Source: Thauera sp. 28 (lineage in GTDB: Bacteria > Pseudomonadota > Gammaproteobacteria > Burkholderiales > Rhodocyclaceae). From it: a stretch of DNA of 47,007 nucleotides. The stretch lies in the NCBI RefSeq assembly GCF_000310145.2, contig NZ_AMXA01000030.1, positions 1-47,007 of the forward strand, in the 5' to 3' direction. The notes under the pieces were generated by a model. The model saw nothing but the letters and a program-made list of their open reading frames with translations. It searched no databases and had not been told where the DNA came from. Both the position numbers and the translations under genes were made by a program. Positions 1-7,265 of the stretch are shown here, in pieces (within the stretch, counting starts at the first letter, position 1; the number at the start of each line of letters is the position of its first letter).

Positions 1-8
1 TTCAGCCC

Positions 9-70
9 CTCGCGGCTGGCGCCGCTCCTACGACGGGAGCTGCCTCTGTAGGAGCGGCGCCAGCCGCGAG
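9..70. repeat. REP-like palindrome (perfect 22-bp inverted repeat)
   Basis: Positions 9-30 and 49-70 are perfect reverse complements separated by 18 bases. The arm contains the core TAGGAGCGGCGCCAGCCGCG. This resembles the extragenic palindromes known from Pseudomonas, Xanthomonas and related bacteria, which often begin GTAGGAGCGGC and are mobilised by RAYT transposases. It lies just beyond the 3' end of the leftward oxidoreductase gene, so it may also act as an mRNA 3' stabiliser or a weak terminator, although no T-run follows it. I saw no second copy in this window. Confidence 0.75.
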
Positions 71-137
71 CCTTTCGTCGCCCCGTGTGCTTCAACGTGC
101 ATGCCGGCTCACGTTTGATTGCCCGGGGCTGTAACGC

Positions 138-3100
138 TTACACGAACTGCACGACCTGGGCTGCACCGCGGGCCTTGGCGGCCTGCGGGTTGTCGAAGTC
201 GGCCAGCAGTTGCGCCTGCTTGGCCTTGGCCAGCGCGATGTGACGCTCCTTGACGTGGCCGTAGCCGCGGACCTCGTCGGGCATGCTGGCGAGCTTGACC
301 GCGATGGCGAGGTTGTCGCGGTTGAGTTTGTCGCACAGCGTGTCGAGCAAGCGGTCGTAGTCCTCGATCGCCTGGCGCTCCATGCGACGCTCCTCGGTCT
401 TGCCGAAGATGTCCCACTTGCCGCCGCGCAGGTGCTTGAGCCTGGCCAGGTGGCGGAAGGCCTTCAGCACCCACGGGCCGTACTTCTGCTTGACCGGCTC
501 GCCCGTCTCCGGGTCACGCTTGGAGAGCAGCGGCGGGGCGAGGTTGTACTCGACCGTGTAGCCGTGCGGGAACTGCGCGTCGAGCTCGGCCAGGAAGGCC
601 GGGTCGGAGTGCAGGCGGGCGACTTCGTACTCGTCCTTGTAGGCCATCAGCTTGTGGAAGTAGCGTGCGGCGGCCTCGGCGAGCGCCGAGGCTTCCGGCG
701 CGACGCGCCGTTCGGCCTCCATCACGCGCTTCACCTTGGCCGCGTAGCGGCGGGCATAGGCGGCGTCCTGGTAGCCGATCAGGTCGGGCACGCGGATCTC
801 GAGCAGGCGGCGCACTTCACCGCTGGCACCGACCGAATCCACGATCTGGCGCGCCTCGGCGGTCAGCTCGGGCAGCTTGGGCGCCTTGGCTTCGTACTTG
901 TGGATCTCGGCGTGGACGTAGTCGAGGTCGACCACCGCCATGCGGCCCCACTTGAACGCCAGCAGGCTCATGTCCACCCCGACGCCGGCCTGGCGGATCG
1001 CAGTCTCGAAGGCGGCGGCGCTGATCGGCAGCGCACCGGCCTGGTAGGCCACGCCGACCATGAACATGTTGGTCGCCATGCTGTCGGCAAAGAGGCCCTC
1101 GGCCAGCGTCTGCGCGTCGAGATAGACGTTGTCGTTGCGGCGGCTGACGCGGTCGATGCCCTGGGTCAGGCGGTCGACGTTGGGGAACTGCACCGACTTG
1201 TCCGACACCATGTAGCCGGTCGGCGCCTGGCCGGTCGACACGATGGCGATCGTGCGCTCGGGGTGGCACTTGTCCAGGTTCTTGTTGTCGGTGGCGTTGA
1301 GGATGTCGAAACCCAGGTACAGGTCGGTGCTGCCGTCGGAGATCTTGTTCGCGCCGTCGAAGGGGGTGGCGGTGACCTTGATGTCCGAGATCACCGCGCC
1401 GCCCTTCTGCGCCAGGCCGGTCTGGTCCAGACCCACCGCCCACTTGCCGTCGATGCGCGCGGCGTTGGCGATGGTCGCCGCCACGGTCACCGAGCCGGTG
1501 CCGCCGATGCCCATGACGTGGGCGCCGAAGTTGTCCGGGTCGACCTTGAACACGGGGTCGGGCAGTTCGCGTTCGAGCGCGGGCAGGCGGCCCTTCTTCT
1601 TTTTCTTCGCCTCGCCGGCCTTGGGGTCAGCCTTGGGCGTGATGGTGAGGAAGGACGGGCAGAAGCCCTTCACGCAGGAGTAGTCCTTGTTGCACGAGGG
1701 CTGGTGGATGCGCGTCTTGCGGCCGAACTCGGTCTGCACCGGCTCGACCGACATGCAGTTGGACTTCTCGCCGCAGTCGCCGCAGCCTTCGCACACGCGC
1801 TCGTTGATCACCATGACCGCCTCCGGCTCCCAGGCCTTGCCGCGGCCACGCTGGCGGCGCAGCTCGGCGGCGCACTCCTGGTCGTGGATGAGTACGGTGG
1901 TGCCTTCGGTCTCGGCGAGCAGCTTCTGCGCTTCCATGATGCGGTCGCGGTGCCAGACCTCGGTGTTGCCGATGAGACTGACCGCGTTGTAGCGCGACAG
2001 GTCCTCGGTGGTGACGATGATGCGCTTGACGCCGTTGGCAACGAGCTCGGCCACCAGGTTGCGCACCGGCTCGGCGCCCATGATCTCCTGGCCGCCGGTC
2101 ATCGAGGTGTGGCTGTTGACCAGGATCTTGAAGGTGATGTTGGTGTTGGTCGCCGCGCAGTAGCGCACCGCCAGGCTGCCCGAGTGGGCGTAGGTGCCGT
2201 CGCCCATGTTCTGGAAGATGTGCTGCGTGTCGGTGAAGGGCTGCATGCCGATCCACTGCGCGCCCTCGGCGCCCATGTGGGTGCCCATGACCACGCCGCG
2301 CTTCATCCACATCGCCATCGTGTGGCAGCCGATGCCGGCCGACACGATGCTGCCGTCGGGGGCCTTGGTGGAGGTGTTGTGCGGACAGCCCGAGCAGTAC
2401 CAGGCCGAGCGCGTCAGCGTGGTCAGCGCGTTGCGGCTGTGGATCTCGTCCAGGCGCTTGATCCAGCCCTCGGCGGATTCCAGCTTGGTCTTGCGCGACA
2501 GGCGGGCGTGCAGCGCACGGGCGATGATGTCGGACTCGAACTCGCCGTGGAAGGGCAGCAGGTCGCGGCCTTCCTCGTCGCGCTTGCCGACGATGCGTGG
2601 CGCGTTGGCCGTGCCGTAGAGGATTTCCTTGGCGAACAGCTCGATGAAGGGGCGCTTTTCCTCGACGACGAGGATCTCCTCGAGCCCGCGCGCGAAGTCG
2701 CGGATGTCGTCCGGCTGCAGCGGGTTGAGCATGCCGATCTTGAGGATGCGCACGCCGGCGCGACGCAGCGCGTCGTCGTCCAGGCCCATCTCCATGAAGG
2801 CCTGGCGCAGGTCGTGGTAGGTCTTGCCGGCGGTGATGATGCCCAGCCAGGCGTCGGCGTTGGGGAGCGTGACCTTGTTGAGGCCGTTCTCGCGCGCATA
2901 CAGGCGGGCGAGCTCCTGGCGCGCGTAGTACAGCGTGCGCTCCATGTCGAGCGCGTCCTTGCGCACGTTCATGCCGAGGTTGACCTCGGGCGTGTAGGGG
3001 CGGCCGTCGAGCTCGACCACCGGGGTGACGAACTTCAGGCGGTCGGGGTCGACGATGGCGCTGCCGCTGCCGTCGGCGACGTTGGTGACGATCTTGAGGC

Positions 3101-3689
3101 CCGCCCACAGGCCCGAGATGCGCGACAGGTAGTAGCCGTGCAGGCCGAAGTCGAGGATGTCCTGCACGTTGCCCGGGTAGAGCGAGGGGATGCCGACGTG
3201 GTAGAACATGGCCTCCGACTGACTCGGCAGCGAGGACGACTTGCAGCTCGGGTCGTCGCCGAAGATGGCGAGCACGCCACCATTGCGCAGGGTGCCGGTG
3301 TAGTTGGCGTGCTTGAGCGCGTCGCCCGAGCGGTCTACGCCCGGCGCCTTGCCGTACCAGGTGCCGACCACGCCGTCGAACTTCTGCTTGCCCACCGTGT
3401 GCATCATCTGGGTGCCCCAGACGGCGGTGGCGGCGAGGTCCTCGTTGAGGCCGTCGACGAACTGGATGTTGTGTTGCAGCAGCAGCTTTTGCTGCTTGAT
3501 GAAGTTGGCGTCCAGCATGCCCACGGGCGAGCCGCGGTAGCCGGAGATGAACATGGCGTTGTTCAGACCGCGGCGGCGGTCGAAGCGGATCTGGTCCATC
3601 GTCAGGCGCACCAGCGCCTCGATGCCCCCGATGTGGATGATCCCCTCTTCTGCCGTGAATTGCCGCGTCAGGTCCTGTTTGGACGACAT
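138..3689 (-). CDS. Indolepyruvate:ferredoxin oxidoreductase, fused alpha/gamma-type, 1183 aa
   Basis: The family oxidatively decarboxylates aryl 2-oxo acids (indolepyruvate, phenylpyruvate) to aryl-acetyl-CoA, passing electrons to ferredoxin; it is cytoplasmic and oxygen sensitive. The single chain carries an N-terminal pyruvate-oxidoreductase-like region, a cysteine motif YCSGCPHN near residue 430, a TPP-type GDGT motif near 493, an Fe-S cluster region CEGCGDCGEKSNC near 630-645 followed by CNKDYSC and GFCPSF, and a gamma-like domain beginning MGIGGTGSV near 726. The length matches the fused ~1150-1190 aa family rather than the archaeal two-subunit enzyme. ATG at 3689 follows an AGAGGGG ribosome site. 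It is the last visible gene of a leftward operon but is set off from dmpH by 105 bases holding a hairpin, so its expression may differ. The substrate cannot be read from sequence; its position suggests aromatic amino acid or aromatic acid metabolism. Confidence 0.9.
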   Translation of the reverse strand: MSSKQDLTRQFTAEEGIIHIGGIEALVRLTMDQIRFDRRRGLNNAMFISGYRGSPVGMLDANFIKQQKLLLQHNIQFVDGLNEDLAATAVWGTQMMHTVGKQKFDGVVGTWYGKAPGVDRSGDALKHANYTGTLRNGGVLAIFGDDPSCKSSSLPSQSEAMFYHVGIPSLYPGNVQDILDFGLHGYYLSRISGLWAGLKIVTNVADGSGSAIVDPDRLKFVTPVVELDGRPYTPEVNLGMNVRKDALDMERTLYYARQELARLYARENGLNKVTLPNADAWLGIITAGKTYHDLRQAFMEMGLDDDALRRAGVRILKIGMLNPLQPDDIRDFARGLEEILVVEEKRPFIELFAKEILYGTANAPRIVGKRDEEGRDLLPFHGEFESDIIARALHARLSRKTKLESAEGWIKRLDEIHSRNALTTLTRSAWYCSGCPHNTSTKAPDGSIVSAGIGCHTMAMWMKRGVVMGTHMGAEGAQWIGMQPFTDTQHIFQNMGDGTYAHSGSLAVRYCAATNTNITFKILVNSHTSMTGGQEIMGAEPVRNLVAELVANGVKRIIVTTEDLSRYNAVSLIGNTEVWHRDRIMEAQKLLAETEGTTVLIHDQECAAELRRQRGRGKAWEPEAVMVINERVCEGCGDCGEKSNCMSVEPVQTEFGRKTRIHQPSCNKDYSCVKGFCPSFLTITPKADPKAGEAKKKKKGRLPALERELPDPVFKVDPDNFGAHVMGIGGTGSVTVAATIANAARIDGKWAVGLDQTGLAQKGGAVISDIKVTATPFDGANKISDGSTDLYLGFDILNATDNKNLDKCHPERTIAIVSTGQAPTGYMVSDKSVQFPNVDRLTQGIDRVSRRNDNVYLDAQTLAEGLFADSMATNMFMVGVAYQAGALPISAAAFETAIRQAGVGVDMSLLAFKWGRMAVVDLDYVHAEIHKYEAKAPKLPELTAEARQIVDSVGASGEVRRLLEIRVPDLIGYQDAAYARRYAAKVKRVMEAERRVAPEASALAEAAARYFHKLMAYKDEYEVARLHSDPAFLAELDAQFPHGYTVEYNLAPPLLSKRDPETGEPVKQKYGPWVLKAFRHLARLKHLRGGKWDIFGKTEERRMERQAIEDYDRLLDTLCDKLNRDNLAIAVKLASMPDEVRGYGHVKERHIALAKAKQAQLLADFDNPQAAKARGAAQVVQFV

Positions 3690-3732
3690 CGGTGTTGCCC
3701 CTCTTGAATGTGGTGTGCGCCCCGGATGTGCA

Positions 3733-3773
3733 ACGGGCTGGCGCGCGCTCGAAATGGCGCGCTGCCAGCCCGT
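3733..3773 (-). terminator. Intercistronic hairpin between dmpH and the oxidoreductase gene
   Basis: ACGGGCTGGC (3733-3742) pairs with GCCAGCCCGT (3764-3773), and the stem extends inward through GCGCGC-rich sequence with a bulge. No T-run follows on either strand, so this is more likely a processing or attenuation element than a strong intrinsic terminator. It could set a different transcript level for the downstream gene. Confidence 0.45.
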
Positions 3774-3794
3774 GTCAGCAGCGCTTGGATGCGA

Positions 3795-4589
3795 TCAGGC
3801 GAAGCGGAACGAGACGTTGCCGAGGTCCTGGAAGCGGACGTTGACGTTGTCGCCCTTCTTGACCGGGATGGCTTCGGTGACGCCGCCGGTCATGATGAAG
3901 GTGCCGGCCGGGATCTCCTGGCCGCGCTTGCCGAGCTCGTTGGCCATCATCGCGATCGCCACCAGCGGGTTGCCGAGCACGGCCGCGCCGGCGGCCATGG
4001 AGACGATCTCGCCATTGATCTCGAGCACCACGCCCAGCGTCGGCAGGTCGAGTTCGTCGAGGTTGCGCATGTTGCCGCCGATCACGAAGCGGGCCGACGA
4101 GGTGTTGTCGGCGATCACGCTCTTGAGGTCGAACTTGAAGTCGCGATAGCGCGAGTCGATCACCTCGACCGCCGGCAGCACGAAGTCGATCGCCGCCATG
4201 ACGTTGCCGATGTGGCAGCCGGGGCCGCGCAGCGGGGCCTTGGTGACGACGCAGATCTCGGCTTCGACCTTGGGGTGGATCAGCTCGTCGAACTTCACTT
4301 CGCCGCCGTCCGGCACCGACATGTAGTCGGCGATGAAGCCGAACACCGGGGTCTCGACGCCCATCTGCTTCATCTTGGCGCGCGAGGTCAGGCCCGCCTT
4401 GAGGCCGGCGATCCTGGTGCCACGCGCTTCCTTGCGGCGACGGATCTCGTCCTGGATGGCATAGGCGTCATCCCAGTCCATGTCGGGGTAGTCGTCGGTG
4501 ATCTTGGTGACATCAAAAGCCTGCAGCTCGGCGTTTTCGAGGTGTTCTGCGAGCTTGGCGATGGTGGCCTGGTCGAGGGTGATTGCCAT
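3795..4589 (-). CDS. dmpH: 4-oxalocrotonate (2-oxo-3-hexenedioate) decarboxylase
   Basis: Decarboxylates the keto form of 4-oxalocrotonate to 2-oxopent-4-enoate in the oxalocrotonate branch of catechol meta-cleavage. In the family the enzyme works in complex with the hydratase, which is encoded immediately upstream. The 264-aa protein follows the DmpH/XylI pattern closely: RRRKEARG near residue 50, LTSRAKMKQMGVETP, IHPKVEAEI, GPGCHIG, VEVIDSRY and a C-terminal FIMTGG segment. These place it on the decarboxylase side of the fumarylacetoacetase-like family. I chose ATG 4589, not an in-frame ATG at 4631 that would overlap dmpE, because AGGAAA lies just upstream and the protein then has the usual length. 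It starts 16 bases after the dmpE stop, so it is in the same operon. Confidence 0.88.
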   Translation of the reverse strand: MAITLDQATIAKLAEHLENAELQAFDVTKITDDYPDMDWDDAYAIQDEIRRRKEARGTRIAGLKAGLTSRAKMKQMGVETPVFGFIADYMSVPDGGEVKFDELIHPKVEAEICVVTKAPLRGPGCHIGNVMAAIDFVLPAVEVIDSRYRDFKFDLKSVIADNTSSARFVIGGNMRNLDELDLPTLGVVLEINGEIVSMAAGAAVLGNPLVAIAMMANELGKRGQEIPAGTFIMTGGVTEAIPVKKGDNVNVRFQDLGNVSFRFA

Positions 4590-4605
4590 GGGTGCGGTTT
4601 CCTTG

Positions 4606-5388
4606 TCAGATGAAGCGGACCGACGTGCCACCGAGGCCGCCGACGTTGCAGATGAGGCTGTCGCCGGCGACGACCGGGACGAGCGGGGATTGCGAACCGG
4701 AGAGGATGATCTCGCCGGCCTTGAGGCCGATCCCCAGGCGCCCCAGGGTGTTGGCCAGCCAGGCGATGGCGTTGACCGGCGAGCCCTGCACGGCGGCGCC
4801 GGTGGAGGTGCTGATGATGTCGCCGTTCTTGGACAGCACCATGCCGGCGAGCGCGAGGTCGAGCTGGCGCGGGCTCTTGCGCACGCCGCCGAGCACCAGC
4901 ACGCCGCAGGAGGCGTTGTCGGCCACGGTGTCCTGGATCTTGATCTTCCAGTCCTTGATGCGCGAATCGACGATCTCGAAGCAGGGCACCACGCAGTCGG
5001 TGGCGCGCAGCACGTCGGCCGCAGTCACGCCCGGGCCCATGAGGTCGTTCTTGAGGATGAAGGCCACCTCGGCCTCGGCCTTGGGGGCGATCATCGACGA
5101 GGCGACGATCGGCTCGCCCTCGTTGTAGACCATGTTCGACAGCAGCTGGCCGAAGTCGGGCTGGTTCACCTTCAGTATGTCCATGACGACCTTGCTGGTG
5201 ACGCCGATCTTCTTGCCGACCACGCTGTGGCCGTCGTCGAGCTGGCGCTGGATCATGCGCAGCTGGATGTTGTAGGCGTCCTCGATGGTGATGTCGGGCT
5301 CGCGGTCGGTGAGCGGTGCGACCGGGGTGAGGGTCTTGAGTGCGGTGTACAGCTCGTCGCCGTAGTGATTGATCTTGCTCTGGTCCAT
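4606..5388 (-). CDS. dmpE: 2-oxopent-4-enoate (2-hydroxypentadienoate) hydratase
   Basis: Adds water to 2-hydroxypenta-2,4-dienoate to give 4-hydroxy-2-oxovalerate, the aldolase substrate in meta-cleavage. The 260-aa length is standard. Sequence hallmarks of DmpE/MhpD/XylJ are KKIGVTSK near residue 60, PDFGQL, PKAEAEVAFILK near 105, GPGVTAADVL, VPCFEIVDSRI, DWKIKIQDTVADNAS and ALKAGEI with a following GS motif. It lies between the aldehyde dehydrogenase (40 bases upstream) and dmpH (16 bases downstream). Having dehydrogenase, hydratase and decarboxylase together indicates the oxalocrotonate branch rather than the hydrolytic branch. The aldolase and acylating aldehyde dehydrogenase that would finish the route are not in view. 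Confidence 0.9.
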   Translation of the reverse strand: MDQSKINHYGDELYTALKTLTPVAPLTDREPDITIEDAYNIQLRMIQRQLDDGHSVVGKKIGVTSKVVMDILKVNQPDFGQLLSNMVYNEGEPIVASSMIAPKAEAEVAFILKNDLMGPGVTAADVLRATDCVVPCFEIVDSRIKDWKIKIQDTVADNASCGVLVLGGVRKSPRQLDLALAGMVLSKNGDIISTSTGAAVQGSPVNAIAWLANTLGRLGIGLKAGEIILSGSQSPLVPVVAGDSLICNVGGLGGTSVRFI

Positions 5389-5428
5389 GTCGTGTTCCCG
5401 GTGAGGTGTTTGGTTGATGAGCCGGTGA

Positions 5429-6889
5429 TCAGTACTTGATCATCACGTTGCGCAGTTCGGTGTAGAACTCGAGCGAGTGCACCCCGCCCTCACGGCCGAT
5501 GCCCGATTGCTTGGAGCCGCCGAAGGGGGTGCGCAGGTCGCGCAGGAACCAGCTGTTGATCCAGCACAGGCCGACCTCGATGGCGTTGGCCATGCGCATG
5601 GCGCGGCTGATGTCCTGGGTGTGCACCGAGGTGGCCAGGCCGTAGCGGTTGGCGTTGACCATGTTCAGCACTTCCTCTTCGGTGTCGAAGGGCTGGATGT
5701 GGCAGCACGGCCCGAAGATCTCCTCGGTGACCACGGTCGCGGTCTCGGGCAGGCCGGTCCAGATCGTGGGCTGTACCCAGCAGCCGTCCTTGAGGTCTTC
5801 CGGCATGTCGGGGATGCCGCCGCCGCAGACGATGTTGGCGCCTTCTTCCTTGGCCTTGGCGTACATGCCCAGCACCTTGGCCTGGTGCTTCTTGCTCACC
5901 AGCGGGCCGATCTTGGTGTCGGGGTCGAAGGGGCGACCCGGCTTCATGGTCTCGGCGGTGTGCTTCATCGCGGCGACCAGCTTGTCGAAGATCGGGCGCT
6001 CGACATACACGCGCTCGGTGCCGAGGCAGACCTGGCCAGCGTTCTCGAAGCAGGAGCGGGTGAGGGTGGCGATGGTGTTGTCGAAGTCGCAGTCGGCGAA
6101 CACCACGGCGGCGTTCTTGCCGCCCAGTTCCAGCGACACCGGGCGGATACCGTCGGCCGCGGCCTTCATGATCGCGGTGCCGGTGCGGGTCTCGCCGGTG
6201 AAGGTGACGCCGTTGACGTCCGGGTGCGCGGTCAGGAAGGCGCCGGCCGAATCCACGCCGAAGCCGTTGACCACGTTGTACACGCCCTTGGGCAGGCCGA
6301 CCTTGTTCATCACCTCGCCGAGCAGGGTAGCGGTGCTGGGGGTGTCTTCCGAGGGCTTGACGACCACGGTGTTGCCGCAGGCGAGCGCCGGGCCGGCCTT
6401 CCAGGTCATCAGCAGCAGCGGCAGGTTCCACGGGCAGATGATCGCGATCACGCCGCGCGGGGTGCGTACGCCGTAGCTGCGTGCGGTCTTGCCGTCCGGG
6501 GTGCGCATCTCGAAGGACTCGGTCGACACGTTCTTGATGGTGTCGGTGAAGATCTTGAAGTTGGCTGCACCGCGCGGGATGTCGATGTGCGAGGCGAGGT
6601 GGGCGGGCTTGCCGGTGTCGGCGATTTCGGCCTGCAGGAAGTCGTCGAAGCGGCGGTTGATCTCATTGACGACCTCGTCGAGCAGGTTGCAGCGCTCGAC
6701 CACGGAGAGCTTGCCCCAGGGGCCTTTGAGTGCGGCCTTGGCGGCAGCGACGGCAGCATCGACCTCCGGCTTGCCGGCTTCGTACACCATGCCGATCAGC
6801 GCGTTGTCGACCGGGTTGCGGTTCTCGTAGGTCTTGCCGCTGGCGTTGGTGACGTACTCGCCGTTGATGAAGTTCTTGATCTCTTTCAT
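5429..6889 (-). CDS. dmpC: 2-hydroxymuconic semialdehyde dehydrogenase (possibly acting on 2-aminomuconic semialdehyde)
   Basis: NAD-dependent aldehyde dehydrogenase that oxidises the ring-cleavage product 2-hydroxymuconic 6-semialdehyde to 2-hydroxymuconate, or its amino analogue when 2-aminophenol-type compounds are degraded. The 486-aa protein has the family layout: PWNLPLLLMTWK near residue 150, VVKPSEDTP, TFTGETRTG, ELGGKNAAVVFADCD with the general-base Glu, the catalytic Cys288 in GQVCLGTERVY, EEIFGPCCHIQPF, and a C-terminal FGGSKQSGIGREGG. The start is ATG 6889, preceded by GAGGACC, giving MKEIKNFINGEYV as in DmpC; a longer in-frame start at 7030 would run through the promoter. It is the first gene of the leftward operon. 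Sequence alone cannot separate hydroxy- from amino-muconate specificity. Confidence 0.9.
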   Translation of the reverse strand: MKEIKNFINGEYVTNASGKTYENRNPVDNALIGMVYEAGKPEVDAAVAAAKAALKGPWGKLSVVERCNLLDEVVNEINRRFDDFLQAEIADTGKPAHLASHIDIPRGAANFKIFTDTIKNVSTESFEMRTPDGKTARSYGVRTPRGVIAIICPWNLPLLLMTWKAGPALACGNTVVVKPSEDTPSTATLLGEVMNKVGLPKGVYNVVNGFGVDSAGAFLTAHPDVNGVTFTGETRTGTAIMKAAADGIRPVSLELGGKNAAVVFADCDFDNTIATLTRSCFENAGQVCLGTERVYVERPIFDKLVAAMKHTAETMKPGRPFDPDTKIGPLVSKKHQAKVLGMYAKAKEEGANIVCGGGIPDMPEDLKDGCWVQPTIWTGLPETATVVTEEIFGPCCHIQPFDTEEEVLNMVNANRYGLATSVHTQDISRAMRMANAIEVGLCWINSWFLRDLRTPFGGSKQSGIGREGGVHSLEFYTELRNVMIKY

Positions 6890-6976
6890 GTTCGAAGGGT
6901 CCTCGAGTGATGTGTCGTTCGTTGTGGTCGCGGTGCGGGTGCCGTGGCCTTTTGCGCGACCCTTGAGCATGAGTCG

Positions 6977-7018
6977 CGAGATAAATTGTGAATCTCGAGA
7001 TTTTATACGCGAGATTTT
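6977..7018. promoter_or_regulatory. Probable operator: three AATCTCG/CGAGAT repeats around the catabolic promoter
   Basis: CGAGAT occurs at 6977-6982, 6996-7001 and 7010-7015. The central copy is part of the perfect palindrome AATCTCGAGATT (6991-7002), and the third sits in CGCGAGATTTT. The palindrome begins at the -10 element of the leftward promoter and extends past the likely start site, while the third repeat lies in the -35/-10 spacer. This placement is what a repressor would need. The region is locally AT-rich, unlike its surroundings. No regulator gene is adjacent, so the family of the binding protein is unknown. Confidence 0.55.
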
Positions 7019-7030
7019 CCGTGGCTGCAA
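7002..7030 (-). promoter_or_regulatory. Sigma70-type promoter of the dmpC-dmpE-dmpH operon
   Basis: On the minus strand TTGCAG (7030-7025) is followed by a 17-base spacer and TATAAA (7007-7002). Both hexamers are near consensus with ideal spacing. The predicted start lies near 6995, giving a leader of about 105 bases before ATG 6889. Confidence 0.6.
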
Positions 7031-7084
7031 GCCCGACAGGAAAAATCAGCGTGTCGCGCTCGCCCGTGCCTCGCGTTCCCCGTG

Positions 7085-7130
7085 CGCACCTTCATGGTGC
7101 GGGCGGAGTCGTGTGCACCGCCGTGGTGCG
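7085..7130. promoter_or_regulatory. Two tandem NtrC-type binding sites upstream of ureD
   Basis: Site 1 (7085-7101) is CGCACC-TTCAT-GGTGCG and site 2 (7114-7130) is TGCACC-GCCGT-GGTGCG. Both match the NtrC (GlnG) consensus TGCACC-N5-GGTGCA at all core positions. Their centres (7093 and 7122) are 29 bases apart and about 125-155 bases upstream of the likely urease start, the normal place for a sigma54 enhancer. Urease is a classic nitrogen-regulated enzyme. The same sites lie 60-100 bases upstream of the divergent catabolic promoter. Confidence 0.7.
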
Positions 7131-7220
7131 CGCATGAGGTCGAAAGCCGTGCGGTGACGTCACGCCGGCCCTGCCTGGCCGTCGTTGCTCGATCGCGAGC
7201 CTTGTCCTTTCAATGGCTTG

Positions 7221-7254
7221 TGGCACTTCGTCGCAAGCTGGTCCGCAGCTTGCT
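7221..7254 (+). promoter_or_regulatory. Candidate sigma54 promoter(s) for the urease operon
   Basis: Two overlapping candidates are visible. TGGCAC (7221-7226) has a perfect -24 half, and GC at 7233-7234 could be the -12, but the GG-to-GC spacing is 9 rather than 10. TGGTCCG-CAGC-TTGCT (7239-7254) has correct spacing and a perfect -12 half but a weaker -24, and would start transcription almost on the ureD ATG. The first leaves about 20 bases of leader and is therefore favoured, in combination with the upstream NtrC-type sites. Confidence 0.4.
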
Positions 7255-7265
7255 AGGCAGCTGCC

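Noticed and set aside
210-3707. A 1165-codon open frame on the plus strand opposite the oxidoreductase gene
   Set aside because: Its translation is Val/Ala/Arg/His/Gly-rich with no domain pattern, and the opposite strand encodes a clear 1183-aa enzyme. High GC at third positions leaves stop codons rare on the complementary frame.
5429-7030. A longer dmpC beginning at ATG 7030
   Set aside because: The 47 extra residues would be encoded by the promoter and operator region, and homologous sequence and a ribosome site begin at ATG 6889.
7239-7254. TGGTCCG-CAGC-TTGCT as the main sigma54 promoter of ureD
   Set aside because: Spacing and -12 are good, but transcription would begin about one base before the ATG and lose the ribosome site. 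It is kept only as an alternative to 7221-7234.
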